A stretch of 24,536 nt of DNA, taken from NCBI GenBank assembly GCA_009602725.1, contig WELB01000016.1:465193-489728 (forward strand), written 5' to 3'. The notes below the pieces were generated by a model. That model worked only from the letters and a program-made list of their open reading frames with translations, did no database searches and was not told the origin of the DNA. Source of the stretch: Spirogloea muscicola (lineage: Eukaryota; Streptophyta; Zygnematophyceae; Spirogloeales; Spirogloeaceae). The translations under genes and the position numbers were made by a program. Below, piece after piece: positions 8,064-19,526 of the stretch; position 1 is the stretch's first letter; each line of letters opens with the position of its first letter.

Positions 8064-10374
8064 TTATGTGACAACACCTGTAGCTGGAGTAAGTGACGCA
8101 GAGGGAACACGGCCACTGGGTGACGGCGGCGGCCTGGGGGTTGAGGGGCCGGATGACAGTGCAGGTGGGGTGCTGCGCATGGATGCGTTGCGCAGGTCGG
8201 CGTTGAGGTCCTCGACAGTGAAGCCGGCCATGTCGTGCAGGCCCTGGATGGGCCGGAGTGCCTCCACCACGTCAGCCATGCGCGGCCGCTGCTTGGCACG
8301 CTTGTTCAGGCACAGCTTGATGAGAGCTGCTGCCATCTGCGCACCTCTCACGCTGTAACGTCCCCCGAGCTCCGGGTCCATGATTCTGAGCCACGAGCGT
8401 GCAAGCAAGCCAGCCCAACTCTCAGCAAGCAAGAGCCGGCCCGAGGTGCAGGTGCAGATGGTTCACTGGCGTGTAAGTGCTGCAGCAGTTTGCAATGACA
8501 CTGGCGATGAGGCAATGGAGAGCAAAGAGATAAGGAGGAAGGAGGAAGAGAGGAAGGAGGTGGGAGGAGAAGGCAGGACGGACCGATAGAGCTTCTTGGG
8601 ATTCTCGAGGTAGGGCTCGGCCCACTCGACGAGGTTGTGCTCCTCTTTCGGGCGGCTCTTATCCATGGCTGTGCGGCCCGTGAGCAGCTCCAGCAGCACA
8701 ACCCCGAAGCTCCATACATCGCTCGCCGTCGTCAGGTGGCCGGTCATCACGTACTCGGGTGCCGCGTACCCCACTGTGCCCACAATCTGCAAGGATGGGT
8801 TGGCTCCCTCAGCCCAACAGCTTGGAGCAGTGGCTCGACATAGGAGAATTGGAGCCGAAAATGTATTTGGTCATGGATGATGGGAGGAGGAGGTGGGGAG
8901 AGAGGAAAGGGGTCAGAGGCTTGCCCGGGTTGTGACATGCGACTTGTCTCCCTCAGGGCCGCTGCGGGCGAGGCCGAAGTCGGACAGCCGCGCCTCCCAC
9001 CGACGATCCAGCAGTATGTTAGAAGTCTTGAAGTCGCGGTAGATGACCTGAGGCACCCGCACCGAACCCAGCATGGCCAGTATCAGGGGCAGCCCATAAC
9101 TCGGGCAGTCTTTTCATCAAGAGGCCTCGAAAGGGCAGTGATAGGGAGCCCAAGCAGGAGGGAATTTGATTGCGTTTCTGGGTACACCAGACGCAACCAG
9201 ACGAAACCAACAAGAACTCAAATTTTGCAGCAACATTCAAGTAATTAGTGGCAAGAGAGAGAGAAGGAAAAGTTATCAACAACAGTCATCGTTCATAATT
9301 GCCTCATCTTGAAGGAAGAGAGTCAGTGCATGCACCGGAGCCTCAGCCTCGTCATGCAGGTAGGTGAGGCCGTTGGCAGCGCCCAGCGCGATGCGCATCC
9401 GCTGGCTCCAGGCGAGCGGTGTGTCGCCGGGCGCACGGCGGAAGAGCGCATGCTCCAAGCTGCGGTTGGGCATGAACTCGTACACCAGCAGGCGCTGCTC
9501 GCCGTCCGCGCAGAAGCCAATCAGGTTCACGAGATTCGGGTGGTGCAGGTGGCCCAAGAAGCTGACCTCCGTTGTCCACTCCTTCTCCCCCTGCATCACC
9601 CTCATCCTAACTTGCATTGTCAGGAAGCACAGAGGGAGGACCATGGAGGGAGAAGGGGGATGGAGGGAGGGAGGACGGCCAGAGTGGGAGCTGTGGGGTG
9701 TCCTTGACTGGGGGCCTTGCCTGGAAGCCGGCGGTGTTGAGGACCTTGACGGCGACGGGCTCAGAGTGGCCGTCGGCGCTGTCGATGAAGCCCTTGTACA
9801 CGGACCCGAAGCCGCCGCCGCCGAGGTAGCCTGTGGCATCGAAGCCGCGCGTGATCACCTCCAGCTCCGCCAGGCTGAACCCGCGGAGCCCCGCCGGCTT
9901 ACGCCGCGACGAGCGCGTCACTGGCGGCGGCGCGGCTGCCGCAGCGTCCTGTTGTAGTGGCTCGGCGACTGATCCTGATGAGAGCGCCGAGCGGTTGCGC
10001 TGCAGCGACCGCTTCTGCGCAGCGTCCGCGGCGGCCGCCGACGATGAGTGCGCCCACCCGGCCGACGCCGACCGCGACAGGGTCTTGAGCGCGGGCAGCA
10101 GCTCCGCAGACGCCGGGGAGCGGGCAGAGACCGCGGAGGACGGCGCCGGCAGCGGCATGGGCGTGCCGCCGAAGGCCGAGGTGGGCGCGACTGCCGCGCT
10201 GCCGCCAGGTGGCGGCGGTGGCGGCGCTGCCTTGAGGAGGGCGGCGGCGAGCGCGCCGCCGCCGCCAGCGCTAGGTGCGGTCGTGGCCGCGGAGTGCAGG
10301 CTCGCCGTGTGCTCGGGGGTCCGGTGCTCCGCGACCTTGCGCTTTGGTGCCGCCCCGAAGCTGAAGCACCCCAT
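8064..10374 (-). CDS. Receptor-like cytoplasmic kinase, RLCK-VII/PBL-like
   Basis: Ser/Thr protein kinase of the plant RLCK-VII (PBS1-like) group, which acts at the plasma membrane downstream of surface receptors. Exons on the minus strand: 9721-10374, 9336-9590, 8925-9047, 8584-8786, 8064-8385; 518 residues. MGCFSFG is an N-myristoylation/palmitoylation start; an ATG 36 bases upstream in frame is less likely because it would bury this signal. Residues about 10-165 are Ala/Ser/Pro-rich and low complexity. Kinase motifs: glycine loop [12 protein letters not shown] (184-195), VAVK Lys210, helix-C Glu226, YRDFK with Asp308 (an RD kinase), DFG 326-328, and GYAAPEYV in the activation region. Introns 1 and 3 appear to use GC donors (CAG|GCAAGG, CGG|GCAAGC); introns 2 and 4 use GT. 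A Ser/Pro-rich C-tail follows the kinase. All catalytic residues are intact. The exact family member cannot be named. Confidence 0.95.
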
Positions 10375-10760
10375 GTCGCCGTTGCTAGCGGCCGCTCGTG
10401 GTGGCAGCACAGCGGCAGCGTCGCCTACCCATGCTGTCGGGTCTGCTCTGCTTCCTGGCCCAGCAATGTGGGTCCTGGCTCCCAGACGGTGGCACCTTGC
10501 CTTGCATTGCTATGCGGGGCCCCACCTCCGCCAGGCTCCTGCTTCAATGGGACCCCGCGCATCTCCGTTCTGCAGATGGGTGTTGGCGGTGCAGCCTATT
10601 TGCGATGTGGGCACACTGCGCGGTGCTCGACCGGAGCTGCAGGCAGATGCAGCGAGCGCGGGCCAGTGGAGGAGTTGGGCGAGAGGACTGTGGCTTGCGG
10701 TGGCGGACATAGAGCGGGCGGGGACGGGCGCAGCGGCCGTCCCCGCGAGCGCGCGCGCAC

Positions 10761-10808
<48 letters not shown>

Positions 10809-11293
10809 NGGGGTGGGGGTGGTGGGGGGAGGTTGGGGTGGCGCTGCGGAGTCAAGGCCGTCAACGTGGGGCGGCGACACGCCGACGAAACGACGATAGG
10901 TCTCCCCTGGTCCGTCGTTGTCGGCAGCCTCTCCGTTGACGGGGCCCCGTCGGCCCGAGCCGCCGTTATCTCCCCGTCCCCTTCCCGAGCCCAGCAACCC
11001 CGGCACCGGAGCCCGCGGCGCAGAGCCCGGCGTGGCTGCGCTGCCACCGTCGTCCGCTCAGGTCTTAGCGCGCTTCTGCGGACAAAGAGGAGGTCGCAGG
11101 ATCGACTCCGAGGTCCCGCAGCATGCGCCGCATGCCCGAGGCGGGACCTCCCACGGCGCCCGCTGCGCAGGAGCTTCTGTAGCTCGTCTTGTGGTGGTCA
11201 ACGACGGCTCGCAGCGCTGCTGACAGCTAGTCGGCTCCTGGAGGATGTTGGAGCGACGACGCTGGGCGCCGCTCGACCGGACGGCACTGGAGC
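10375..11293. promoter_or_regulatory. Shared divergent upstream region, RLCK and SAC9
   Basis: The RLCK (minus) and SAC9 (plus) start codons face apart with 919 bases between them, so both promoters and leaders must fit here. The DNA is GC-rich throughout, with a (GA)23 tract near the middle. No clear TATA box is visible. The long open frames on both strands are by-products of the GC content and resemble no family. Confidence 0.5.
10763..10808. repeat. (GA)23 microsatellite
   Basis: There are 23 uninterrupted GA units, bordered by GCGCGCGCACGC on the left and an undetermined base N at 10809 plus a G-rich run on the right. It lies between the divergent RLCK and SAC9 genes, where it reads as (CT)n for RLCK and (GA)n for SAC9. 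Such GAGA tracts are common in plant promoters and leaders. The true length may differ, given the N at its edge. Confidence 0.95.
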
Positions 11294-14200
11294 ATGGCGG
11301 CGCAGCTGAGTGAGCCCTCTTACCCGTCAAGGGCAGGGTCGCTGCTGTTTGCAACCGTTTCTGATGCTCTTTCCTAGGCCCATGTTGGGGTCTGGAGATG
11401 TGCGCGACTTGACAGCCTGATAATCTATTGGACGAAGGCGGAGGGGATGATCAATTCCAGAGCCGAGTACAACTGCCGCGCTATTAATGAGTAAGCTGAC
11501 GCTTCATGTCATACGTCAGGGGATGGGAGGTTGACTGTGGTGGAGCTGGCATCCGGGGACTCGTACATAATCTCCAGCTGCCCACGAGAGAAAGACACAA
11601 AGCTCATCGCTGTGGATCCCACCACGGGGGTGCTGGATCACTGTGGTCGCAGTGGAGTCAGTGTGTTCCTGACGGAGCATGATTGCCTCGAACACATCAC
11701 GGTCGCTGGCCGGTTTCCCATCAAGTCTGCAGTGCAAGGCAAGGCTCTGATAGGGTATGCTGCACTTGGAGCAGTTGGCGCTGTACTGCTGGCCACCAAG
11801 ACCAGATTGTCTATTCCAAGCCTGCCTGGAGGCGATGCTGTTCACACAGTCTCAGGTATGGTCCATAGGGTCACGGTCCATAGGGTCATGCGGATCACAA
11901 AATCGTTTGGAGCATGTACTTGACGAGTCAAGATGACCACTTGATAGGTATGGGTCCACAAGGTCTGCTGCGAAGGCAAGGAGACACGACTTTGTTTTGA
12001 GCGTTTAGTCCTGATACTTTGGGGGGCGCTCATCCTCTGCGTGCTTGCCACACTGCAGAAAGCCAGTGGGTCAGGGCTCGTCTGCGAATGCCACACGTCC
12101 AGACAAAGGCAGAGCTGAAGGCTGCCGAAGACCTCATGAGTATTTTAATAGACAATGTCCACTTTTACTGTGAGACCAGGGACATAACAAGACCGTTCCC
12201 GAGTAACAACAACGTGGATGATCCTGATGAGGAGTTCGTTTGGAACGAATGGCTGTCTTCCCCTTTCAAAGACATCGGCTTGAAGCACCACTGTGTTGTT
12301 CTTCTCCAGGTATGACGGTCTCCTCTCCCTCAACACCAAGTTGGCATCTCGAATTAACACACGTACATATTGAGTTCATTGGTGCCTGCTCAAACAGCTG
12401 ATACAAAGTTTGGCTTCCTGCAAAAGTAGGACTTGCCAACTCTTGAGCGCATAGGATATCATGCATCTGCACAGCTATGTGGTGCTCTTAGACGAGAATC
12501 TGAGAGTTGGCAGTCTTGCAATACTCAGATAGTCCACAAAATCAGAAGATGGCAAGACTGTCCCGCAGCTCGTCAGGACAATGCTTTTGCACATCCACAT
12601 TCTGTGGTCCTTTTACGATAATGGTGATGATGATGCGAAACATTGCCACTGAATGATCATGGAGAACTCCACAGGGTATGGCTGAGAGCCGCACTTTCAC
12701 GGACGCTTGTGACAAGCTACTGAACGTTGCACTAGTGGCGAGGAGGAGTCGGATGCATCCAGGCACAAGATACTTGGCCAGGGGCCTAAATGCTGCGGCT
12801 AGCACTGGTACTCAAGTGCGATATAACACTTAAGTATCAGTGTTAGGCATTTCCAATGGAGCTGTGATAGCACCTAGTGGGCCTGATCATTTGGCTAACA
12901 CTTGAGTGCTCTTACCTTGACCAAAGAGCGCTGAGAGCACTCAGAATGCTTACAATGCAGGCAATGAGGTGGAGTGCGAGCAGCTTGTCTGGCAGGCAGA
13001 AGCTGGAGGGCTTTCAGGTAGATCTCCATTCTGCACCTATGTGTGGCGGCGAGGGACTGTCCCAATATGGTGGGGTGCGGAGATAAAGACTTATGTCAGT
13101 GAAGCAGAGATCTTCGTTTCCGACAAACCCTATGAAGGAGCTGCTACGTATTACAAGCGACTGCAGCTACGATATGGTGCCCGAAGCCGAGAGCAAAAAG
13201 GAGCGGATGCTGCACAGACTCCTATATATGTGCTCAACTTGCTCAGGAATGGTCCAGGAAAGCCAGAATCCGTGCTGACAGAGCACCTCCACCACAGCAT
13301 TCGTCAGATCGTCACGAACAAGGAGCTGCCAAGGGCTGAGCTGACAGCACTGAACTTCGATTGGCATGCCAGTACCAAGGCTGTGGGAGAAGCAAGGACT
13401 GTTGAGGACCTTTGGCGGGCATTGAAGGAGCCAACTAAGCTTGTGGACTTCACAAGTGGAGAGTACCTTGCCATCACACGTAAGGACCATGGTGTAATTG
13501 CAGGGGCATCAGATGGTCAGGTCGATGGGCATTATACACTCAGCACATTGCAAACAGGAGTGATACGTTACAACTGCGCAGACTCTTTAGATAGGACAAA
13601 CGCTGCCAGCTTCTTTGGAGGCGTGCAGGTTCTTGCAGAGCAGTGCTCGAGACTGGGCAGCTCGTTGAAGTCCATGTCCAGCAGAAACGCAGGACTCAAC
13701 TTGGGTGCAGCTTCTCTAGGGGTGAACTATGACTCAGTACTCGGTCGGACAAGTGCTTCTGCTGCTTCCTTTTCGCCGCAAACTAGTGAGCCACCTGCTC
13801 TGCCTCCAGGTTGGGAGATGCGAAAGCACGCATCTGGCCAGTATTTCTACATTGACCACATCAGACGTGTGACGACTTGGACTCGTCCATTGGAGCTGGT
13901 GGGCACAATCGCCGTCGATGTCGACCGCCGGGATGTCCCAAGCAAGCATAATGCAGTTGACGAAAGACGAGCAAGTGAGCCAGTAGAGGGGCGGAACTTT
14001 ATTGATGAGGCAGAACCATGGGCTTGGTTTGACTTGTCAGTTGAGGCTCTCAAAGCGAGAGCTCTTGCAGCTCCTATAGCAGCTCTGGCGGAGCTTTTCC
14101 TCATAGCAGGCGACATTCATGCTCTTCTGTACACGGGCTCCAAAGCCATGCACTCTCACATCATTCAGATCTTCAGCGAAGACCCTGCCAAAATAAAGCG

Positions 14201-17200
14201 AGCCAACGCTGCGAGCAATGTTGCTATCACGCTGCAACGTCGCTACCTCAACATGGTAGTGGACTCCTCTAGACAGAGGCAGCTGGAGGCATTTTTGGGG
14301 TTAGCCCTCCCGAAAATCTGTCCTTCCCTTGCTCTAAGACCCCTGGAGGTGCGTGAACATCTCATGTCCATGACAAGTCCACTGTGTAAGCTGCTCACAC
14401 CACAGTGCTGTGATCTAGATGACCATAATTTAAGGCTATGGTCTCGGAGGATGAGATCATCCACTTTTTTGGTGTTTTGATCACTGCTGATGTGCATTTT
14501 TTGTCTTCCTGGTTGTAAGGTCCTTAGTCGTGCTTATGCATGTCTACTCAAGCCAGTACCAGCCCACTTCGCAGACATGCACCCTCTTGAGGCCCTGTTG
14601 AGCCAGAGAACAAATAGCATCACCTGGGTAAGGTCCGTTGACCCCTTCTGGAACCACAGTGCCGTCTCGACATCCACGTGTTTAGATGTTGCAGTCGTCT
14701 TGACTTGTCTGATGTCCGTGCTATTGCTTGGCCATTGTAGATGTCCAGAGCGTTGAGGTAGAAAGCAATAGAGAACAAGAGCAGGCTATGGCCAGATAAT
14801 CGATTGTAAAAGAAACATGGGCTGACGGTGCAAGCAGAACTATGCGGTGATGTTTTCATCATGAGGTCCGAGCAATAACTGCTCATTTACGACTATCAGC
14901 TGGTGCTTATCAGACAGCTGGTATACGGACCACTGATTGAACCATGTATTGCTTCGCCTGTGCAGGTCTGTCCTGTTGCAGCAGATATAGTAGAGATCTA
15001 CATATATCTCAGAGAGCCCTGTCACATCAGTGCGCTTATTTTGACGTCAGCGCATGGTGTCGACGAAGGCTCAACACCGTCCTGCATGGATGTGCGTGCT
15101 GGCCAACACTTGGATGACATGCAGCTGCTTCTAGAGGTGAGGAGGACTGATTCTTTCTCTTTGACATTGTGAAAGCAGGGTATTCGCAGATATGCAATTA
15201 GGGCAATGTCATTTTCTCAAAGATTTCTACATGGGCCTTAATGTCATTCACCGTGAATGTGTCAGTTGCTGTACTGGTGGCGCTGCACATGTATATGCTA
15301 ACCAACCTCAGCATTCTACTCTCCCATTTTACCACAGGGGGCAAGCATACCCAGGTGTCCAGCAGGGACAGCTCTGCTGTACAATCTGGCAGGATGTGCT
15401 AACGGACTAGCATCTGGGAGATGGCACTCAAACAACAAGCCCTTTATGCTGTACAATTATGAGCAAACAGTCAAACAGTATAATTTCCTCACCCGTGTAG
15501 TTGCCGTCACCTTCTACCCAGCGGTTCCTGGGGTACCGATGACGCTTGGACAGGTTGGCTACCTTGCAGAAGTCTGTGATTAGCAGTCCTCCATTTCGAC
15601 TACATGATACTGACATTCTTCGATAGTCACGCTGTCATTCTGACAATGCCTTGCTTGCCTTGCAGTTGGAGGTGCTTGGTGCATCCTTACTTGGTTATCG
15701 ATTTTCACCACCATCACAAGCCTCTCAGCAGTTACCTCGTAACTCGGGTGGCGTAGCACAAAGTCAAGGCTCTGCAGATGCATCTAGGAGCAGCACGCAC
15801 TCAGCAAAGCCTGAACAGCCAGTGACCTTTGACCTGCTTTCCGGGGATCCTCTGGGCGTGCAAGATGTTATCAGTGGAGCTCCTCTTGGTGAGAGTAGCA
15901 TAGTCAATCCAGCAGGTTTGAGGAAAGTTCCACAGAGAAATGCACCTCTGCCTCTTGGAACAGCAGATTCTGAACATTTTGCCAGCAGGAGGACTTCAGG
16001 ACTCAGAATATACCAAAACCTAGTCCACAAGATCTGCAGCCCACAGAGGGTGAGCTGGCCATTGCTGCTCCACCATGGAATTTCTACTATCAAGTCATGA
16101 TTGCACATAGAGTAACTTAGGGAAGCTCTGGTTCAGCATGAGCTTGTGTTACTTGCAGGATGCTTGTCTGCCACCCCTGGTCATCTTTTCAACATGCATT
16201 TTGGTAGCTAAATTACCTCTTTTATCTGCACTTTAATTGTGGGCTGCAGGATGAGGTCATGAGCTTCAGTCTGGCGCTGAGACTTGATGCTGCAAGGCTC
16301 AGGCTTGGCTTATCATCTCTTGAGAGGGAGCAAGTCCTTCTTGGAAAACTTGGAAAAGATCCCCACTCCCTGGACCCAAACCATCTGCTAAGCACCCCCC
16401 AGGAGTTCCTCCAAGTACACAGAGCAGCTGCACAGCTGTCGCAACTGGTCGATGAAGATGGTCAGACAGTTGCTGACCAGGGAGACCTCCTGGGTAGGTG
16501 CATACGAGAGGACTGTGAAGTGGGATCTGGCAAGGGGGGTACACATGAGCCAATAACAGACGTGGATGAATCAGAGTATGTGCAAGGAAGAAATGGAAGT
16601 TTTGCGCCCCTGCAAGCATGCCAGTCCTGTAAGAGGATGGCTTGTGGAGCCTGTGTTGCTGGTACGGCTGGCACACAGCTAGTGGAGAGGCTTGCCATGG
16701 TTGCACCTGCCTCTCATGCGTCCACCTCAAGAAGCACAAGGGCACATACTCTGAAGGCCATGCTCTGCTGGGACTGCTGCCCATCTTTGGTCAGGAATGC
16801 CTTGCTACTGAATCAGGTCCGGGCCTTGGAGACAAGGAGACAAGCCTGCCAGCTCTTAGATAGTGCTGCTGCAGCCCTATCGATGCTCCGCACCTCTGGT
16901 GTCTGGAATAGGGGGCCAGAAGGAGGTTTGCCAGGTGTCCCCAAGGAATTGGTCTCACTAGCTGAACACCCATATGGGGCTTTGCTATTTGCTGTAAGTA
17001 ATAATATGCACTACATGTGTGCTTTTATTGCAAGGCAACCTAAACATACATGCTCTGCGGTTTGCACTAGGACAAGCAGTAGCATAAATCGGGAAGATCA
17101 TTTTCTGGTTGGCTTGCAGGAATATCTTCTCATTCTTGATTCAGCTGGCAGTTGCTCTATTGTATCTGTACTCTTAGGTACCCACTGCAGATGGTTATGG

Positions 17201-19172
17201 GCCTGCCCAGTCATTGCTGTGGAGGCCTACTTTGAAATTGCCAGCAGCTTGTTGGCAAGCACCAGCTGGAGCACTTTCAGTTGACCTCTCCATAGTCCTC
17301 TCCACTCCTGGAATACTTTTCAAGCTCGCCTTCTATCTTGTCCCTACTGCACATGTACCCTATGAGTTGGCGGTATGTAATTATATTATTGCCTTTCTTT
17401 GTGCTAACCTACAGCTGTGTAGCTCGTGTTGAACACCATCTGTTGCTATCACATGGTCATGTTGACCATACAGAGGTTGTCTTACATGTACTCATGTACC
17501 TTGTCAATACCTGGCCACTTTGACGTTGTTGACGGGTCTGCAAGTTTGGGCAGGTGAATATGTGGACTGGCAACAACGTAACAGAGCGCAAGTTAGCAGG
17601 GAACTGGAAGTTTGTCAATGATCAGCAGCACGTTGTCTTGGACCTTGAATCTCCTATCTATTGCAGGATTGTATCACTGAGAATCGAAGTTCAGACAACC
17701 TCAATTTCTCAGTCTGCACCGCTGCTTGACCTGCTTAGCATGGATGACATGCCTCCACCATCACCTTCTAGCATACAAGAAGGGAGACTACCAACCCTGA
17801 CATTGAGGAGGATAGTACTTCTGGGAGTCCCCGACTTCAATGAGTTTGCAGCCCTTGCTAAGAAGCCGGGCTCTGAAACAGCTGCCTATGCTGCTCTGCT
17901 AGAGACTCCCCCAAAGTTCGTCCGTTCCAGGGTGAGCCTATGTGGTTATTGATGGTGCCCCTACTAAGCGGCTGTCTTTTCCACCTTATTCTGGCTACAC
18001 ACCTGCATCTCTGCATTGGACTACTGAATGAGACCATTATTCTCACTGGATGAGCAGAGTACAGTAGGCAAAGTAGCTATTCTATGTCAACTCCATATCA
18101 TGGAGTGCTATCTCACAGCATGCGAGGAGCCTGCACAACAGGATATTCCTTTTGTAGAAACCTGCAAGGCTCAGCAGCTCCTGAATCTAGGAAGCTTCAT
18201 GCTGACGATGCCCACCACAACTAACCTGCCCTTCTCCTGTGCACACTTCGCGCATTTGCATACTGCAGGTTCAAGTGGAAGGTGAAAAGAGCCGAGCAGG
18301 CGGGCGAATCATTGAATTGGTCATACACCCAATGGTTCCAGAGGTTGCTGGCTTCAGATTAGAGGCCCTAAGTTGCGGCCTGAGCACGCCACCGGGTCTG
18401 GCACAAGCTGCTGTCTACAAGGATGCAGCTGAAGCTGAGATGCTGAAGCATGCCCTTAGTGATTTCCTTTTAGCCACTGGGTCACTCATTGTACATGTCT
18501 CAGCCGTGCAGGTCAGTACATCATTTGCCTCTAATGGCTTCATTGTGCCCAATGGTTGTATAATCGCAAGCTGTAATATTAAGTTCTTGCAGTTTCTTAT
18601 GTGATTGACGAAGTTCGATTTGATAGCGTTGCACCTTCGGAGCTTCACGCAGCATCCTAATTCATAAGTGATGAGGCTTCAGCTGCTAGAGCTTCCTTAC
18701 CTTGAGTAACAATCTAGAGGCAATCTTGTACCAGGATTCTCGAGGGCCTCTTCCTTTGGGCGAGTTTGCTGTACCTGTAGTGCGACCAGGAACATCACTC
18801 TGCTTTGATTTCCCCTCTCCAACAAGCGCAAGGGTTATCATCCTTGAAGTCACTGGTGATGTCACTGGCTGCCCTGATGAATCCCTCTTGGATCATGGCG
18901 ACCTTGGGGGTAGGGAAGCAACAGTGTGTGGCTTGTCCTTGCTGAACAAAGTTAGATTGTATAGATATGTGCATTCCGGTGAGCTTGGCAAATGGGCTCA
19001 GGTAAACGCACCCTGATCTCAATCAAGTATTGCCCGGCAATTCGCTGCAGTCATTGTCACTGAGATAGCTCTTTGACTACAGTCAGCAGCAAATGAGGAC
19101 GAGCTTGTACACCCTGACTACGCAAGGTCACCAACCCATTCGCCTTGTAGGAACCTACATGGGAACCTCTAA
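11294..19172 (+). CDS. SAC9: SAC9-type phosphoinositide phosphatase with WW domain
   Basis: Plant SAC9-like phosphatase, a family acting on PI(4,5)P2 and membrane trafficking. Fifteen exons: 11294-11309, 11520-11855, 12059-12309, 12675-12807, 12961-14348, 14520-14627, 14966-15136, 15338-15553, 15666-16049, 16250-16993, 17178-17372, 17554-17931, 18269-18511, 18720-19001, 19083-19172; 1,644 residues, near the family length. All joins are phase-consistent GT-AG. The SAC domain carries CADSLDRT with catalytic Cys451 and Arg457. A WW domain follows (Trp530 and Trp552), inserted just after the catalytic motif as in SAC9. Further on are a possible coiled coil at the start of exon 10, CxxC pairs around residue 1125 (CQSCKRMACGAC) and CWDCC near 1174, and a long C-terminal region. 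The first coding exon is only 16 nt; a direct start in exon 2 is excluded because no in-frame ATG follows the stop at 11492. The exon 14 acceptor is the least certain join. Confidence 0.95.
11860..11889 (+). repeat. 15-bp tandem duplication in SAC9 intron 2
   Basis: GGTCCATAGGGTCAC is repeated immediately as GGTCCATAGGGTCAT, starting four bases after the intron 2 donor. It is a small local duplication with no visible function. Confidence 0.8.
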
Positions 19173-19526
19173 ATCAGACATCGTCCGTTTGAGTTGTGGC
19201 TGTCTCATTCATGACATAACAAGATTGACCTGCAGTCTTGTTACAATTTAAAGAATGATCTTTTCTAAGCGACTATAATTAGTAGCTTCGTGTGTGAAGA
19301 CACAGGACATGTTTACTACACAGTTCGCTGGTGCAGGGCACATGCCATATCGCTGAACGCATACTTGACCAGCAATTTGCCGGCATGGGAAAAGCTAACA
19401 CAATTTGCACGAGCTCGGGATCTTGGAAGTGTAGACCTTCTGTGTCTGACGAGGCTTCTGCATTCTCTCAATTGCCTCCTTGGTAGAGCTTCAATTCTCC
19501 ACACCAGGCCGGCACAGCCAGAGTCG
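19173..19526. other. SAC9 3' flank with an orphan open stretch
   Basis: This should include the SAC9 3' UTR. From 19338 a plus-strand frame runs open to 19547 (start AHAISLNAYL), preceded by a plausible acceptor GGTGCAG at 19330-19336. Its phase does not match SAC9 exon 14 or 15, so I do not join it. It resembles no family I know and may be chance or the remnant of a neighbouring gene. Confidence 0.35.

Noticed and set aside
9833-10939. Plus-strand 368-codon open frame opposite the RLCK first exon
   Set aside because: It is antisense to the well-supported kinase exon and passes through the GA microsatellite, giving (RE)n. It is a GC-driven shadow.
12813-12817. Alternative SAC9 exon 4 donor CAA|GT
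   Set aside because: Splicing at 12807/12808 (ACTG|GTACTC) gives the family sequence STG-NEVECEQLVW with correct phase. The later GT would leave extra residues and the wrong phase.
12809-12836. Small near-inverted repeat just after the SAC9 exon 4 donor
   Set aside because: It is a 10-bp stem with a mismatch in AT-rich intron DNA, within what chance allows. It was not listed as a feature.
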